Source: Podospora bellae-mahoneyi
Taxonomy: Eukaryota > Ascomycota > Sordariomycetes > Sordariales > Podosporaceae
Reading direction: 5' to 3'
Assembly: GCF_035222275.1 (NCBI RefSeq)
Contig: NW_026946359.1
Location: 1,426,001-1,490,000 of the forward strand
DNA length: 64,000 nucleotides
Notes under the pieces: generated by a model
Told to the model about the DNA's origin: nothing
What the model saw: the letters and a program-made list of their open reading frames with translations, nothing else
Databases searched by the model: none
Shown: piece by piece, positions 12,916 to 22,739 of the stretch
Layout: the number at the start of each line of letters is the position of its first letter
Position numbering within the stretch: position 1 is the first letter of the stretch
Position numbers and translations under genes: made by a program

Positions 12916-13999
12916 TCACTCCTCCATCTTATCCTCCTCCTTCTTCTCCTCCTCCTCATCATCACTATCATCCAGCGACTTCTTCGCCAACCTCTCCGCC
13001 TCCTCCCTCAACGCTTTGGGAACCTCCTGATGCAATCCCTTAGTCGGGCCATCCCTCCCGCTGATCCAGCTCATCTCCAGCTCAAACTCCTTATCCTTGC
13101 TGTCATCGTGGGCAACATAGATAATCCTCGCCGCCTCCTTGACCGCCTCCTCCAAGGTGATCCCCTCGCCCGTCAGGTCCAGCTTCTCCAGCTCAGCCTT
13201 GGCCGCCTGTCGCCCCTTGCCCGTAGCGGCACCATAGTACCCCCAGTACAGACCCGAGGGCTCAATCATGTAGAGAAAAGGACCGCCGTACTTCTTGTCG
13301 GGGTTCTTGCCGCCGGCGCCGCACGAGGGGCCGGAGCCGACTTGGCCGTCGACGGGGAGCTCCTCCTGGGCGTCGAAGCCGCCTACGATGGCGGTGATGC
13401 CGAAGGGGCGGACGGACTGGTAGAGGGTGTGGGCTTGGAGGTAGTTGCCCATGCGGGAGGCCAGGTCGGAGGTTGTGATGGGGGTCTTGAAGTTGTCGCG
13501 CCATGAGCGGGCTTCGTCGCGGGCTCGGTCTACAAAGTGCCGGCCGTCGGGGAGCATGCCGGAGTATACCTGGGAGGGGGAAGGTCGTGTTAGTGGGCGG
13601 GATGGACGAAGAGAGAGGAAACGAAATAGAGAGGAACATACAACACCCAAATGTCTATCCACGGTCGCGATGCGCTTGTTGGCACCTGGCTTGAGGAGCT
13701 TGGATGTGACAATCTTTTCCACCGCGAGCACGACGCCGTCCTTGCACCGGATGCCGATCGAGGTGCCGCCGTTCTCGACCGCCTTCACGGCGTACTCGAC
13801 TTGGAAGTTGCGGCCATCGGGGGAGAAGATGGAGTTGGAGAGATCGTAACCTGTTCCTATCGACGTCTGTTGTTGCGGGGGGAGGTCACGCTGTCAGCAT
13901 GTCATTGTCGCTTTTTGGAGGGGTTCGCTTGGGTATGGGTTGTGGTGGGTAAGGTAGGTTTCGCTGCGGCTGCGAGATGGGGGGGGGTCAACTAACCAT
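12916..13999 (-). CDS. pre10: 20S proteasome subunit alpha (PRE10 / alpha-7 type)
   Basis: Structural alpha-ring subunit of the 20S proteasome. Proposed exons on the minus strand are 13999-13997, 13866-13642 and 13569-12916, giving 293 residues (yeast Pre10 is 288). The first exon would be just the ATG, followed by a GTTAGT donor; exon 2 then begins TSIGTGYDLSNSIFSPDGR, the canonical proteasome alpha N-terminus, and no in-frame ATG lies at that position. The segment QVEYAVKAVENGGTSIGI and the RPFGITAIVGGFD stretch are family signatures. The C-terminus is a long acidic and Lys-rich tail (SLDDSDDEEEEKKEE), typical of this subunit. The intron between exons 2 and 3 is 72 bases. Confidence 0.93.
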
Positions 14000-14405
14000 T
14001 GTGAATGTGAATTTGGGTTGTTATTATTGCTGTAACGGTCGAACTGGCGGGGGCTTGAGGGAGTGGGAAAAGTCACTAGTTTCCACTGCCGGAGGTGGGA
14101 GTTCAAGGGTTGGTGATGATCGAGTTGGAGTCTGGCTTGCGTCGTTGCGAGCTGCTGCTGGACAGAGAGCTTCCATCAGGCAGCCTGGAGCTGCGCGTTG
14201 CTTGGCTTTCCGGGGCCAGGGTGGGAGCTCGAGGCTGGCGTATGTGGCTCGTGCCTGCCGCCCCACGAGCTGTCAGCCACAAAAGAGCTCTGGGCAGCGC
14301 ACGGACCATGAAATTGCCCCTGAACCCCTTTTCTTTGGGCATCAACCAACGCGAACACTCAGCTATCCATTTATTGCTGGTAATCCAGACTCAGAATAGA
14401 CGATC
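14000..14405. other. Divergent promoter region, pre10 / HET gene
   Basis: About 400 bases between the pre10 start (minus) and the HET-domain gene start (plus). It should hold both promoters and the pre10 leader. No convincing coding frame is seen. Confidence 0.55.
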
Positions 14406-16775
14406 ATGGCGCCTTTCAGTTTTGAGAATCCACATATCTGCTACCACTGCTCAGCCATACAACTTCATCTCGAACTGAAACCCCAGATTCTCTGCTGCTT
14501 TGGGTGTATGTATAATGGTCCAGGCAGGACTACAGATAAAGGCGAATATGTCTGCTTCGAGTGTGCACGCCCATTCTCAGGCACTAGTGGTTTAGATCTT
14601 CGCTACTGCTCAACCTTGCCTTACGATCTCTCACAGGCCCTGACCGCTGCCGAGTCTGACCATTGCGAGTTCTATCGCTGGGTTATTCACAGAGTCACTC
14701 GCTTGTTCAAGATCCAGGAAACACCAAGCGGCTGGAAGTCCAAAAAAGCAGTTGGAATTCTAACGCAAAGGTCACGTTTTGAACTTTCCGGAATATCGAA
14801 TGAGGTTGGGAGAGCCAATCTAGAGATCAAGTTCTTCAGCCATTGGGTTGATGATGATGGCAACAAACACGAAACACGACATGACCTTGGAGACTTTGAT
14901 GCTTGGGATACGGGCGATGACCCGTCTTTCGGTCTCGTGTCGTCGCGGCCCTACGTGCAGGATGTCAAATCAGCCCAGTCGATCGACTTCGCTAGGTCAT
15001 CTTTCGAAACATGCATGAGAAGCCATCCCTGGTGCAGAACCGATCAGATCAACCATATGACCGTGCCCCGCTGGCCGGGTGGTGCCTTGTCCTACGAAAG
15101 GATAGACCCCAGGGACATACCCACCCGCCTCCTGGATATTGCCACCGGACCGTCCCCTGGGGCTGATGCAGAATACATCAAACTGATCGAGACCACAGTG
15201 GATGACAAAGACGGCCAGCTCATTGAGCAAATTGCCCAAACAGGCTTCATAGTTCTCTCCTACTGTTGGGGCGGTGATCAGAATTCCAAACTGGTCGCTT
15301 CCAACCTTCAAACCTACAAGACCGAAGGCATCAAGCTGGGCCAGCTAGACCAGTCTCTCCAAGACGCGGTCTGGGTCGCCAGGCAGATAGGGATCCGCTA
15401 CCTGTGGATCGATGCTTTGTGTATCCCCCAAGATGATCTCGATGGCCAGGGAAACAACCCCGACAAAGCCCATGAAATCAGCCGCATGGCCTCCTACTAC
15501 GGTCGAGCAACCCTGACAATCCTCGCCGCTTCCGCCTCTAGAGCCGTGGATGGTTTCCTACAAAAAAGGCAACCAGCAACTGACTTCGACATGGCACCCA
15601 CCCACGCTCAGTTAATCGTATCTGATAACACCAAGACCAATGACGACACTCCCGATAAAATTCAGAACATCCTCCTCGCCAAACAGTCCCCCAGCCCCAC
15701 TATAGAACCAATAACAACCCGCGGCTGGACCCTCCAAGAATCCCTCTTATCCCGCCGCATCCTCATCTACGGTGTCAATCAACTGTACTGGTCCTGCCTC
15801 AATTCCTTCGCCGGCTGCGGTGGCAAAATCACCAACTTAACCAACCGAACCATCCCCGGTATGGAGTCCCTCGTTCCAGGAGTATACCCCATAGGCAGTC
15901 TGATCGACCAGCCTGTTTACCTGCAGTGGAACTCCATCGTCAAGACTTATACCCAACGCTTTCTATCACAACCAGGTGACAAACTATGGGCTATCTCCGC
16001 ACTTGCTAGCCACATCGTCCAAGTTAGTGCTCACAGGGGAGAAAAGCCCATTTATGCGGCTGGGCTATTGGTCGATGAAGCAAATCCGGGGACGTGGTTG
16101 CAGCAGTTGTTGTGGTATCCTGACTCGATTGAGGGAAGAGATAACAAGAGACCACCTGGCGGTAGATACAGAGCACCGAGTTGGTCGTGGGCAAGTCTTG
16201 ATGGCGTGGTGAAGGTGCCTAGCTGGCGGCATGAAATGGAGGAGTATGCCGCTGTGGAAGAATGGGGGGTTGAACCAGCTGTGAAAGGGGCGATGTATGG
16301 AGGAGTGAGTGGGGGGTATATCTTTTTGAGGGCGGTGACGCAACCGATTTGTCGCATTGCGGGGAGGTGTGGTGACGTTGTGTGGGCTGAGAGGTTACAG
16401 ACTGAAGGTACTGGAGATGATGACTTTGACTGGACATACTCTCGAAAGGGGGGTAATCTCGAAGGAGCTGCAGACAGTTGGGTCTTGGTGTTGTTGGCGG
16501 ATTCTGGCGAGTACAAAAGCGTGATTGAGATAGGGCTTCAGGATCCTGGGGTTGGAGCGAGAATATCGCTTGTTGGCTTGTCATCTTTGTCAACGGGACA
16601 ACTTGTGGGGGTCAGAGGAATAATAGTCGAGCAGACTGTAGATGATGATGAGTTGAGGTTCTGTAAGCGACGTGGGAGTTTCCGGCTGAAAATGGGGAAG
16701 CATGCAAATGGGGGCCAAGATTTGGCAGCCAAGTTCTTCAAGAAGGGAACAAAGCAAACTCTGAGGATTCTGTAA
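14406..16775 (+). CDS. HET-domain heterokaryon incompatibility-type protein
   Basis: Single uninterrupted frame of 789 residues. The HET domain (a TIR-like fold linked in fungi to non-self recognition and regulated cell death) is visible as FIVLSYCWGG near residues 281-290, then RYLWIDALCIPQDD near 332, and ISRMASYYGRATLTILAAS shortly after; these three blocks are the standard signature. The N-terminus (residues 1-60) has several Cys residues in CxxC-like spacing (YHCSAI, CCFGCMY, CFECARPF), possibly metal-binding. The GWTLQESLLSRRILIYG block follows. After the domain comes a long C-terminal region ending with a basic tail. It is divergent from pre10 and lies in an accessory block. The family often has dozens of members per genome, so no specific partner can be named. 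Confidence 0.93.
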   Translation: MAPFSFENPHICYHCSAIQLHLELKPQILCCFGCMYNGPGRTTDKGEYVCFECARPFSGTSGLDLRYCSTLPYDLSQALTAAESDHCEFYRWVIHRVTRLFKIQETPSGWKSKKAVGILTQRSRFELSGISNEVGRANLEIKFFSHWVDDDGNKHETRHDLGDFDAWDTGDDPSFGLVSSRPYVQDVKSAQSIDFARSSFETCMRSHPWCRTDQINHMTVPRWPGGALSYERIDPRDIPTRLLDIATGPSPGADAEYIKLIETTVDDKDGQLIEQIAQTGFIVLSYCWGGDQNSKLVASNLQTYKTEGIKLGQLDQSLQDAVWVARQIGIRYLWIDALCIPQDDLDGQGNNPDKAHEISRMASYYGRATLTILAASASRAVDGFLQKRQPATDFDMAPTHAQLIVSDNTKTNDDTPDKIQNILLAKQSPSPTIEPITTRGWTLQESLLSRRILIYGVNQLYWSCLNSFAGCGGKITNLTNRTIPGMESLVPGVYPIGSLIDQPVYLQWNSIVKTYTQRFLSQPGDKLWAISALASHIVQVSAHRGEKPIYAAGLLVDEANPGTWLQQLLWYPDSIEGRDNKRPPGGRYRAPSWSWASLDGVVKVPSWRHEMEEYAAVEEWGVEPAVKGAMYGGVSGGYIFLRAVTQPICRIAGRCGDVVWAERLQTEGTGDDDFDWTYSRKGGNLEGAADSWVLVLLADSGEYKSVIEIGLQDPGVGARISLVGLSSLSTGQLVGVRGIIVEQTVDDDELRFCKRRGSFRLKMGKHANGGQDLAAKFFKKGTKQTLRIL

Positions 16776-17325
16776 TAAGGCCATGATGATCGTGTGTATC
16801 GCACGGCGCAAGGCAAACAATTTACATAAGGAATGGAACCGAGCCAACATAAAGATACCTGAGGTATGCCAAGGGCCGGGTCCCAAGTGGAAAGCCCATG
16901 AGCCGTGAACCCAGCCCATGATGGCTAGATACCTTACAACGGCGTCAATGAAGGAATATCACGAGGTGTACCACGCCAACTTTGAAAGACGCGATGGCTG
17001 TATCACTATTGTGTGATGTCATGACTCTACCTACCAACGGAAGGGAACGAAGCTAACACAGATAACACAGATATCTCTAGAGAGCTGGGCCTTCTAAGAG
17101 ACTCAGAGTCTGAAACCCAACTCAGATGTCCCTTAACTTGTGACGGGATCATTCGCGAAAGAAAGACAAGGTAGTCAAAGCAGAAGATCTATATAAATCT
17201 CCTTCCCTGAATGAGGTTTCCAGACTTTCCTTCTTGGACAGTAATATCCCGACCTGCCATCGCTTTCTCCAGCAATCATTTAAAAAAACCAAAAGGCGCC
17301 AAATTCTGTTACAAGAACCGCAATC
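16776..17325. other. Intergenic with likely promoter of the small Cys-rich gene
   Basis: About 550 bases without a gene. A TATATAAAT-like element near 17190 lies about 135 bases before the next start codon. The remainder shows nothing recognisable. Confidence 0.5.
17189..17197 (+). promoter_or_regulatory. Possible TATA box
   Basis: The run around 17189-17197 reads as a TATATAAAT-type element. It lies about 135 bases upstream of the ATG at 17326, with a pyrimidine-rich stretch in between. The assignment is by position and motif only. Confidence 0.35.
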
Positions 17326-17688
17326 ATGCCGACCGGCGAGGGTCTTGATAAGTTCAAGTGCCAGCGCCTTTACATTCTGAGCTGTCCCAAGCCTTGTAAA
17401 GGCTGGGTGTTCATGAATTACCGCTTTTGTGGAAATTGCTTGAGCAGGCTTAGTGAGAAATACCTCGACAGATTGGCGGGGCTGATGCCTAACTCACCCG
17501 AATGGAAAGACGCCATCTATAAACTGGTGCATGAGGAGAGGGTCCCTTTGTTCAGGGAGGACTTTTCCGCCTGGGACGCCATCGAGGATAAGAATAATGA
17601 AAACACGGAGAACGGATTGCGAAGGGTAGGGGACAAAGAGAGACACCAGGAGGTCAAACGTCGGCTGATGTCTAGGTATTTACCATAG
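17326..17688 (+). CDS. Small Cys-rich protein of unknown function, intact copy
   Basis: A 120-residue protein with no signal peptide. The N-terminal third has Cys residues in a CxxC-like arrangement (FKCQRLYILSCPKPC, then FCGNCLSRL), suggestive of a zinc-binding fold; the rest is charged and helical, with a basic C-terminus. I do not recognise the family. A decayed second copy lies about 570 bases downstream on the same strand (18263-18482): the Cys block, the CL-x-x-V/L core and the following helix all align. That duplicate is independent evidence that this frame is or was a real gene. A TATA-like element lies upstream. Confidence 0.65.
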   Translation: MPTGEGLDKFKCQRLYILSCPKPCKGWVFMNYRFCGNCLSRLSEKYLDRLAGLMPNSPEWKDAIYKLVHEERVPLFREDFSAWDAIEDKNNENTENGLRRVGDKERHQEVKRRLMSRYLP

Positions 17689-18179
17689 CGGAGGAAGCAA
17701 GTTGACCGACTTTAGTTTCAGGACTGAATATGGCCGCTGGACAGCCTTGATCATAGCAATATTATCTTGGTATTAACATCGTAGCGGAGCAAACATTATG
17801 TGTAAGCAACGTGAGATTTTCTGTCAGGTTTCCAGGTTAGATGGAAGCTTCCACCCCGGAGTGCGTCAATGAGTCAACTCAGGTGCCTCAAGTATTGTCA
17901 TCCCTATTATGAACAATCCATGATGTTTACAAGACTTGACGATCTTACTCTCAAGATATCGGGTGTTTCATAAGCCCTTGGAATGCTATTAACCTTTCAC
18001 CCACTTTCACTTAGTTGCCGCTTCATCCCCTGATCCAGATAGATATTTATTCCACAAAAGCCGAAAATACTTTGTGAGCAAGCACAGAAGCACTAATAGT
18101 CTCTCTTTGGGTCTCTCCGCATTCCTTTTTCCCCCTTTACTCTCTCGGCACTTCTCTGAAACACAACAGACAAAAGCCT
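17689..18179. other. Intergenic between the two small Cys-rich copies
   Basis: About 490 bases with no supported gene. It ends in a pyrimidine-rich stretch just before the decayed copy, as expected of a former promoter and leader. Confidence 0.45.
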
Positions 18180-18482
18180 CAACGTAAAGAGCAGACCTCG
18201 CCTATTTTGACAACTTCAAAAGCCAACAGCAACACGCCACCGCGCTTGCGCGATGTGGTGCCCAAGCCATTCACCTGCCAACGTTTTTGGATCCTGGGCT
18301 GCCTCAGACTCTGCATGTAAAGAGTTTTGATCGAGAACACCTTCTGTAGCAAATGTCTGTACAAGGTCCGACCAGAATATCTCAAAGAACTCGCAGACGT
18401 TGATTCCAAGAGCAATGAATTCCAACAAATATGCCACAGGCTGAGCGTCATGGAGGGAATACCAATCTTCAAATCTGGCTAG
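18180..18482 (+). pseudogene. Decayed tandem paralogue of the small Cys-rich gene
   Basis: Reading the plus strand from about 18180 to the TAG at 18480-18482 gives a frame whose core, KPFTCQRFWILGC and then FCSKCLYKVRPEYLKEL, aligns with the intact gene at 17326 (DKFKCQRLYILSC and FCGNCLSRLSEKYLDRL), followed by a matching helix ending MEGIPIF against EERVPLF. The frame has no start codon in a sensible place and one in-frame TAA at about 18318-18320 inside the Cys region, and it ends earlier than its paralogue. It is therefore most likely a pseudogene, although an unusual spliced gene cannot be excluded. The alignment was made by eye. Confidence 0.6.
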
Positions 18483-18676
18483 GGCGGTATAAATGATGCA
18501 GATGAGGATACCTTTCCGTAATCCAGGTCCTAGTTCAATTCTCCTTGATGTTAGCCACGCAGGAAGAAGTATGAGAGGGTTTTGAAACTGGTCCGGCTAT
18601 CAGATAGCTATTCTCGTAGCAATATCAGCCTGTTAGAAACATAGAAACACTCCATGCCTCCTATCTGTTCCCTACA

Positions 18677-21600
18677 TCATCCCTCATATCTCACCCTCAT
18701 GGTGCTCGGAATAGGTGAGAACGCCCTCTGATCAGCCGTCATGTAGGTCCTCAGTCCATTCCCTCCATTCTGACTCTCACCAATCTCGCCTCGAATCTGC
18801 CCATTCCAAGACGGACCAGCTTGGAAACCTTTCAGCTGCCCTCTTATCCCATCCGCCCTCTGTAGACCCTCCAGTCCAATCACCGCCTTGAACATAGCCG
18901 CCAAAATCACGCGACTGACGCCAGATCCTAGCAACCCACCCCCAATATTATGCAGCAAGTACGACTCCAAATCCCTATCAAGCCTCACTTTTTCCGGCTC
19001 TGGAAACACACCGCCATCTCTTCCCACAGCCGTCAAATCCACAACGACCCTCTCTCCAGCCTTCAAGTTCGCAGTTGCCCCGCCGGTTGCGATAACAACA
19101 TCACCCTTCAATCTCCTCAACACAGCCCCCGAACCCCCCAACCTCCAACCCTCCAGCAAATACATCACCACCGCCTCCTCATCCCCAGCCTTCACAGCCC
19201 TCCCCACATCCCTCAAATAACCCCTCCCCTCCCCCAAATAGAAGTCCAAAATCTCCCCCAAAACCCTCACCAGCTCCACCACCCCAAGCGCAACCCCAAC
19301 CAACAGCCCCTCCCTCCCATAAACAACCTTTTCCAAATCCCCTCCCTCCCGTCTCAAAACCCCCTCCAAAAACCCCTTCCCAAGTTTCCCAATCTCCACC
19401 TCATCCTCAGTAGCCCCAACATGCCGGTGAACCAACCCCTCCACCCTCCCCAACAACCCCCCCACCACCCCCTTTTCATCCTTCAACTCTTTGACTACCA
19501 ACCCCCCAAGCTTACCCGCCATCCCTTTCGCCGTCTGCCTGACTCTAAACTCACTGGCACGACCATCCACATCAGGGGACACACTACCCGCGATGGCGGC
19601 AAGTACAGTGAAGAGCTCGTACTCACTGTAGACGCCATGAGGGTTTTGCAAAGTCTTAAGCGGGAGGTTGAAGATTGTCGCGTAGAGCTGCGTCGCGACG
19701 GGGGAGAGGACATCGCGGATTATGTCGACTTCGCTGCGGGCGTCAGCAAGGGAAGACGAGATGATAGGGATGCTGCTCTTTTGGAGGTGGTGGGTTATTT
19801 TTTCTTGGCAGAACCGATTCAGAGAAGCAGATTGGGATTCTGTGAGGGTTATAGGGGTCGTAGTGGGAGGTGGGGATGGTGTTGTTTGGGGGCTGTTCCA
19901 GGGGGGGTTGGAGGAGACGGGAATGCTGTTGGCAAGGATCGTTTTGGCTACTTGGTAAGATCTGATCACGACCGGGGAGGCGTGGCGTTGGGGTTTATCC
20001 CAGGTGTAGTTGGAGGAGGTCCCGAGGTTGTCGTGGATCTGCTTGTTCTTGGCGGGGATCACAAAGGGGTAGTGGGCGTAGATGGAGTTGTGCTGGAAGT
20101 GGTTGGGGAAGGCGCGGAAGATGAGCTTGTGCATGACGTGGCCTTGGCTGATTTTGTTGTCGGAGTTGGGTTCGTTGTAGCTGGATCGGTGTTAGTTTTC
20201 ATGAACATGGCTTTGAGATTGTGGTGGTGCTTACCCCCAGTTTGTAAGATTCTTGGGTGTGTAGTCCAGAGTGTAGAACCTGTCTCCACGAATGAGACTG
20301 ACAGCATCAGACAAAATTGCTTTACTCGTGGTATAGTTTGTGCAAAGCCCACTTCCAGGAGAGATAGGAGGCTTGGCTTTCTCGATGACCAGCCCGGGAT
20401 ACATCTCGACAGAGTCAGGCGAGTCGTACAAGTCCTGCAGTTTCTTGGCCACCACAGGGTCGGGGTTGATATCCTCAAAAGTGGTGTGCTTGGTGAGACC
20501 CATGAAAGCCCGGAACTCATTGAGGGTAGCCACATTCCAGTAACGCGCTTGCTTGATGCCCAAGATCTCTACCGTCTTGAACACGTTAGGTACCCGGTTG
20601 GCACCGAAAGAGCCGGCAATGTCCTCAATGGACTCGGTGAGTATCTTCACTAAGCCATCATCCTCGAATGTGCCGTCAGCCTGGCGAACAAGCCCGCCGA
20701 GTGTATTCCGGTTCTCAGGTTCACTAGGAATATCGCGATCAAACTTTGCCAGAGCCCTCAGTACCTCTGGCAACGCCGCCTCATCAGGGTTCTTGCCGTC
20801 CAGAAGTCGAGTGAACTCATCGATGGTCCACTTCTCATCCCGTTGGGAAACAGTGCTGTGCCACCGATAAAGAAGATTAAACTCAACCGAAACCTGGTTT
20901 CCGACACCACGAGGGGATGGCTGACTGAACATGTTTTTGCCAGACTTAGTGCGAGGGTCGAGACTCCACGTCGTGTCGACATGATTGAGAGCAAGAATCG
21001 ACCTCGTATAGTCGTGAAGAATGATGTTGGCATAAAGACCGCAAGTGATGAGACGGCCTGTCTGAAACAGGTCATTGTCGTACTTCTCCCAGGCGGCACT
21101 TCCTGCTTCCGTGCCTGGCTTGTTGAAACGGCCATTCTCGCTGATCTTGGCAAGCTGTGTCACCACATAGTTGTGGTACCTGTTGAACATGACCAGGAAG
21201 ACACCACATCCAGGAGGAAACCCAAGAATTCTCTTAGAACTGAAGCAATCCGGCTTGAGAAGACCGTTTTGGAAGGTCCTCATAGCCTTTTGCTCCACTT
21301 CATTTCGACCGTATAAGGGTGACAAGTCGAGATAAGAAGAAGTCTGGTTGATGTTGTAGTCTGAGAAGGACGTCTGAAAACAGTCATGGATGATGAGAGT
21401 TGCGAGGTAAAACATTACGCTAGAGATACCTTGGGGATGTGGTTGGAAAGTGTCACCACGTGCCATCAGCATATCGAAGATTGTCGACGGGTCGGGCTGG
21501 CTGGGATTTTGAAATGTCAAGGGAGGTACAGTTCTGGCATAAGGTCTGTTGGCAGCCCCAAGTTCGGGGTGATTGATATTGTTCCCAGAGCCATCGGCAG

Positions 21601-21979
21601 ACCGATAGCGGAATTCTTGGCCTAGTGATGTGGCGGGTGGATGGTCGAGGCTATTCCACAACTGGGTGAGGAGGCCATCCGTGATTTGCTTGCGCTCCTT
21701 GGAGATAGTGGGCAGCTTTGACAGAAGTTGGATCAGCCGTTCCAGCAAAAGTTCATTGTCGTCGACAGCTCCTTGGACAGCGGCGTTCAGAAAGGCGAGC
21801 AGGGTTTCATAATCCTTGAACCCCAGCGACTTGATGGCACCTATGATATCGGGTGTAGCTTCAGGTTCAAGATTTCCAGGGGCATGAGGATATTCTGCCA
21901 CTGGATTGAGGGCTTTCTTGACAGCCCGCTGAAGGCCTGAGAGCCTATCTCCGAGTTGTGTGTGCTGATTCGCACTCAT
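18677..21979 (-). CDS. ppoC: Psi-factor / linoleate 10R-dioxygenase-like oxygenase (PpoC type)
   Basis: Two-domain fatty-acid oxygenase making oxylipin signals that govern sporulation and host interaction. Proposed exons on the minus strand are 21979-20235 and 20180-18677, joined by a 54-base GT-AG intron, giving 1082 residues. The haem-peroxidase domain is intact: distal His in LIIHDCFQ near residue 198, and the catalytic Tyr and proximal His in LLYRWHST near residues 371 and 374, matching Tyr374/His377 of Aspergillus PpoA. The C-terminal half is P450-like, but the loop that should hold the haem-thiolate Cys reads NIGGGLLGSGVSRV and has no Cys. PpoC/10R-DOX enzymes are known to have lost this Cys and to lack hydroperoxide isomerase activity, so this protein probably only makes 10R-hydroperoxides. 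Confidence 0.92.
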
Positions 21980-22739
21980 ATTGATCGATGAGCTTGCGGG
22001 CAGTTCCTAGAAAACGAGATAGGAGAATTGTGTAAATCATTGCTGGAATGACTGATCAAGTACGACATAAAATCCCGGCTTTATGTAAGAAAAGGATCCG
22101 GGACAACCACCATGATCACAAATCAGGCTGCTGTGTCACCATGCTATCCATGCATCAAACGTAAGATGCTGGCGAGATCTAGACCGATCATGTCCTTGGC
22201 TGAAAGGTTCAGCTGTAAGATTCAGCTGTGAGGGTGTGTTTGATATAAATGCGAACAGGGTCTGTGATTGGTGCTTTCGGGTTGAAGTCAGCACTTGCCT
22301 GATATTTTCATGCTTGGTCAGCTTTGGCGGCTGCTTAGGAGTTGTGATGCATGTGGAGTGGTGTAAGAAACATAAGAAAGTCATGTTGCCGCATTTAGCT
22401 CGCTGCAAGTTGATTATACTACTGCACGAGTACAGGGCCAGCTGACCAGGGTGATTTGGCAATGTCATTTTCAGAGAACAGTCAAGGTGTATTGGCTGCC
22501 ATGCTGGATGACACGCCTGGTAGGTAGGTAGGTAGGTAGGCAAGAGCCGGGTAAGTGGTTGCTGCTGGGTAGTCCCCACGGAATCGCCACGACCAATCCT
22601 CTTATCTAATTTGTGTCTGCATATGTGAATTCCCATGATCATTCCAGCAGTTGGACACTGCTTCTGTTTACATCTTCAAAAGTCAATGAACAGGTAGCGT
22701 TAACCCTCTGAAGTCGTGCAGTTTCGACCAATCCGTCAC
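21980..22739. other. Intergenic, ppoC promoter side
   Basis: About 760 bases with no supported gene. It should contain the ppoC promoter and includes a GGTA microsatellite. No other structure is recognised. Confidence 0.5.
22519..22540. repeat. GGTA tetranucleotide microsatellite
   Basis: Five tandem GGTA units followed by GG. Seen directly in the non-coding interval upstream of ppoC. Confidence 0.85.

Noticed and set aside
18950-20653. 567-residue open frame on the plus strand across ppoC
   Set aside because: It is antisense to the ppoC coding exons and runs through their intron. Its composition (Pro, His, Gln, then Gly, Val, Asp) is the mirror of codon bias on the real strand, with no domain.
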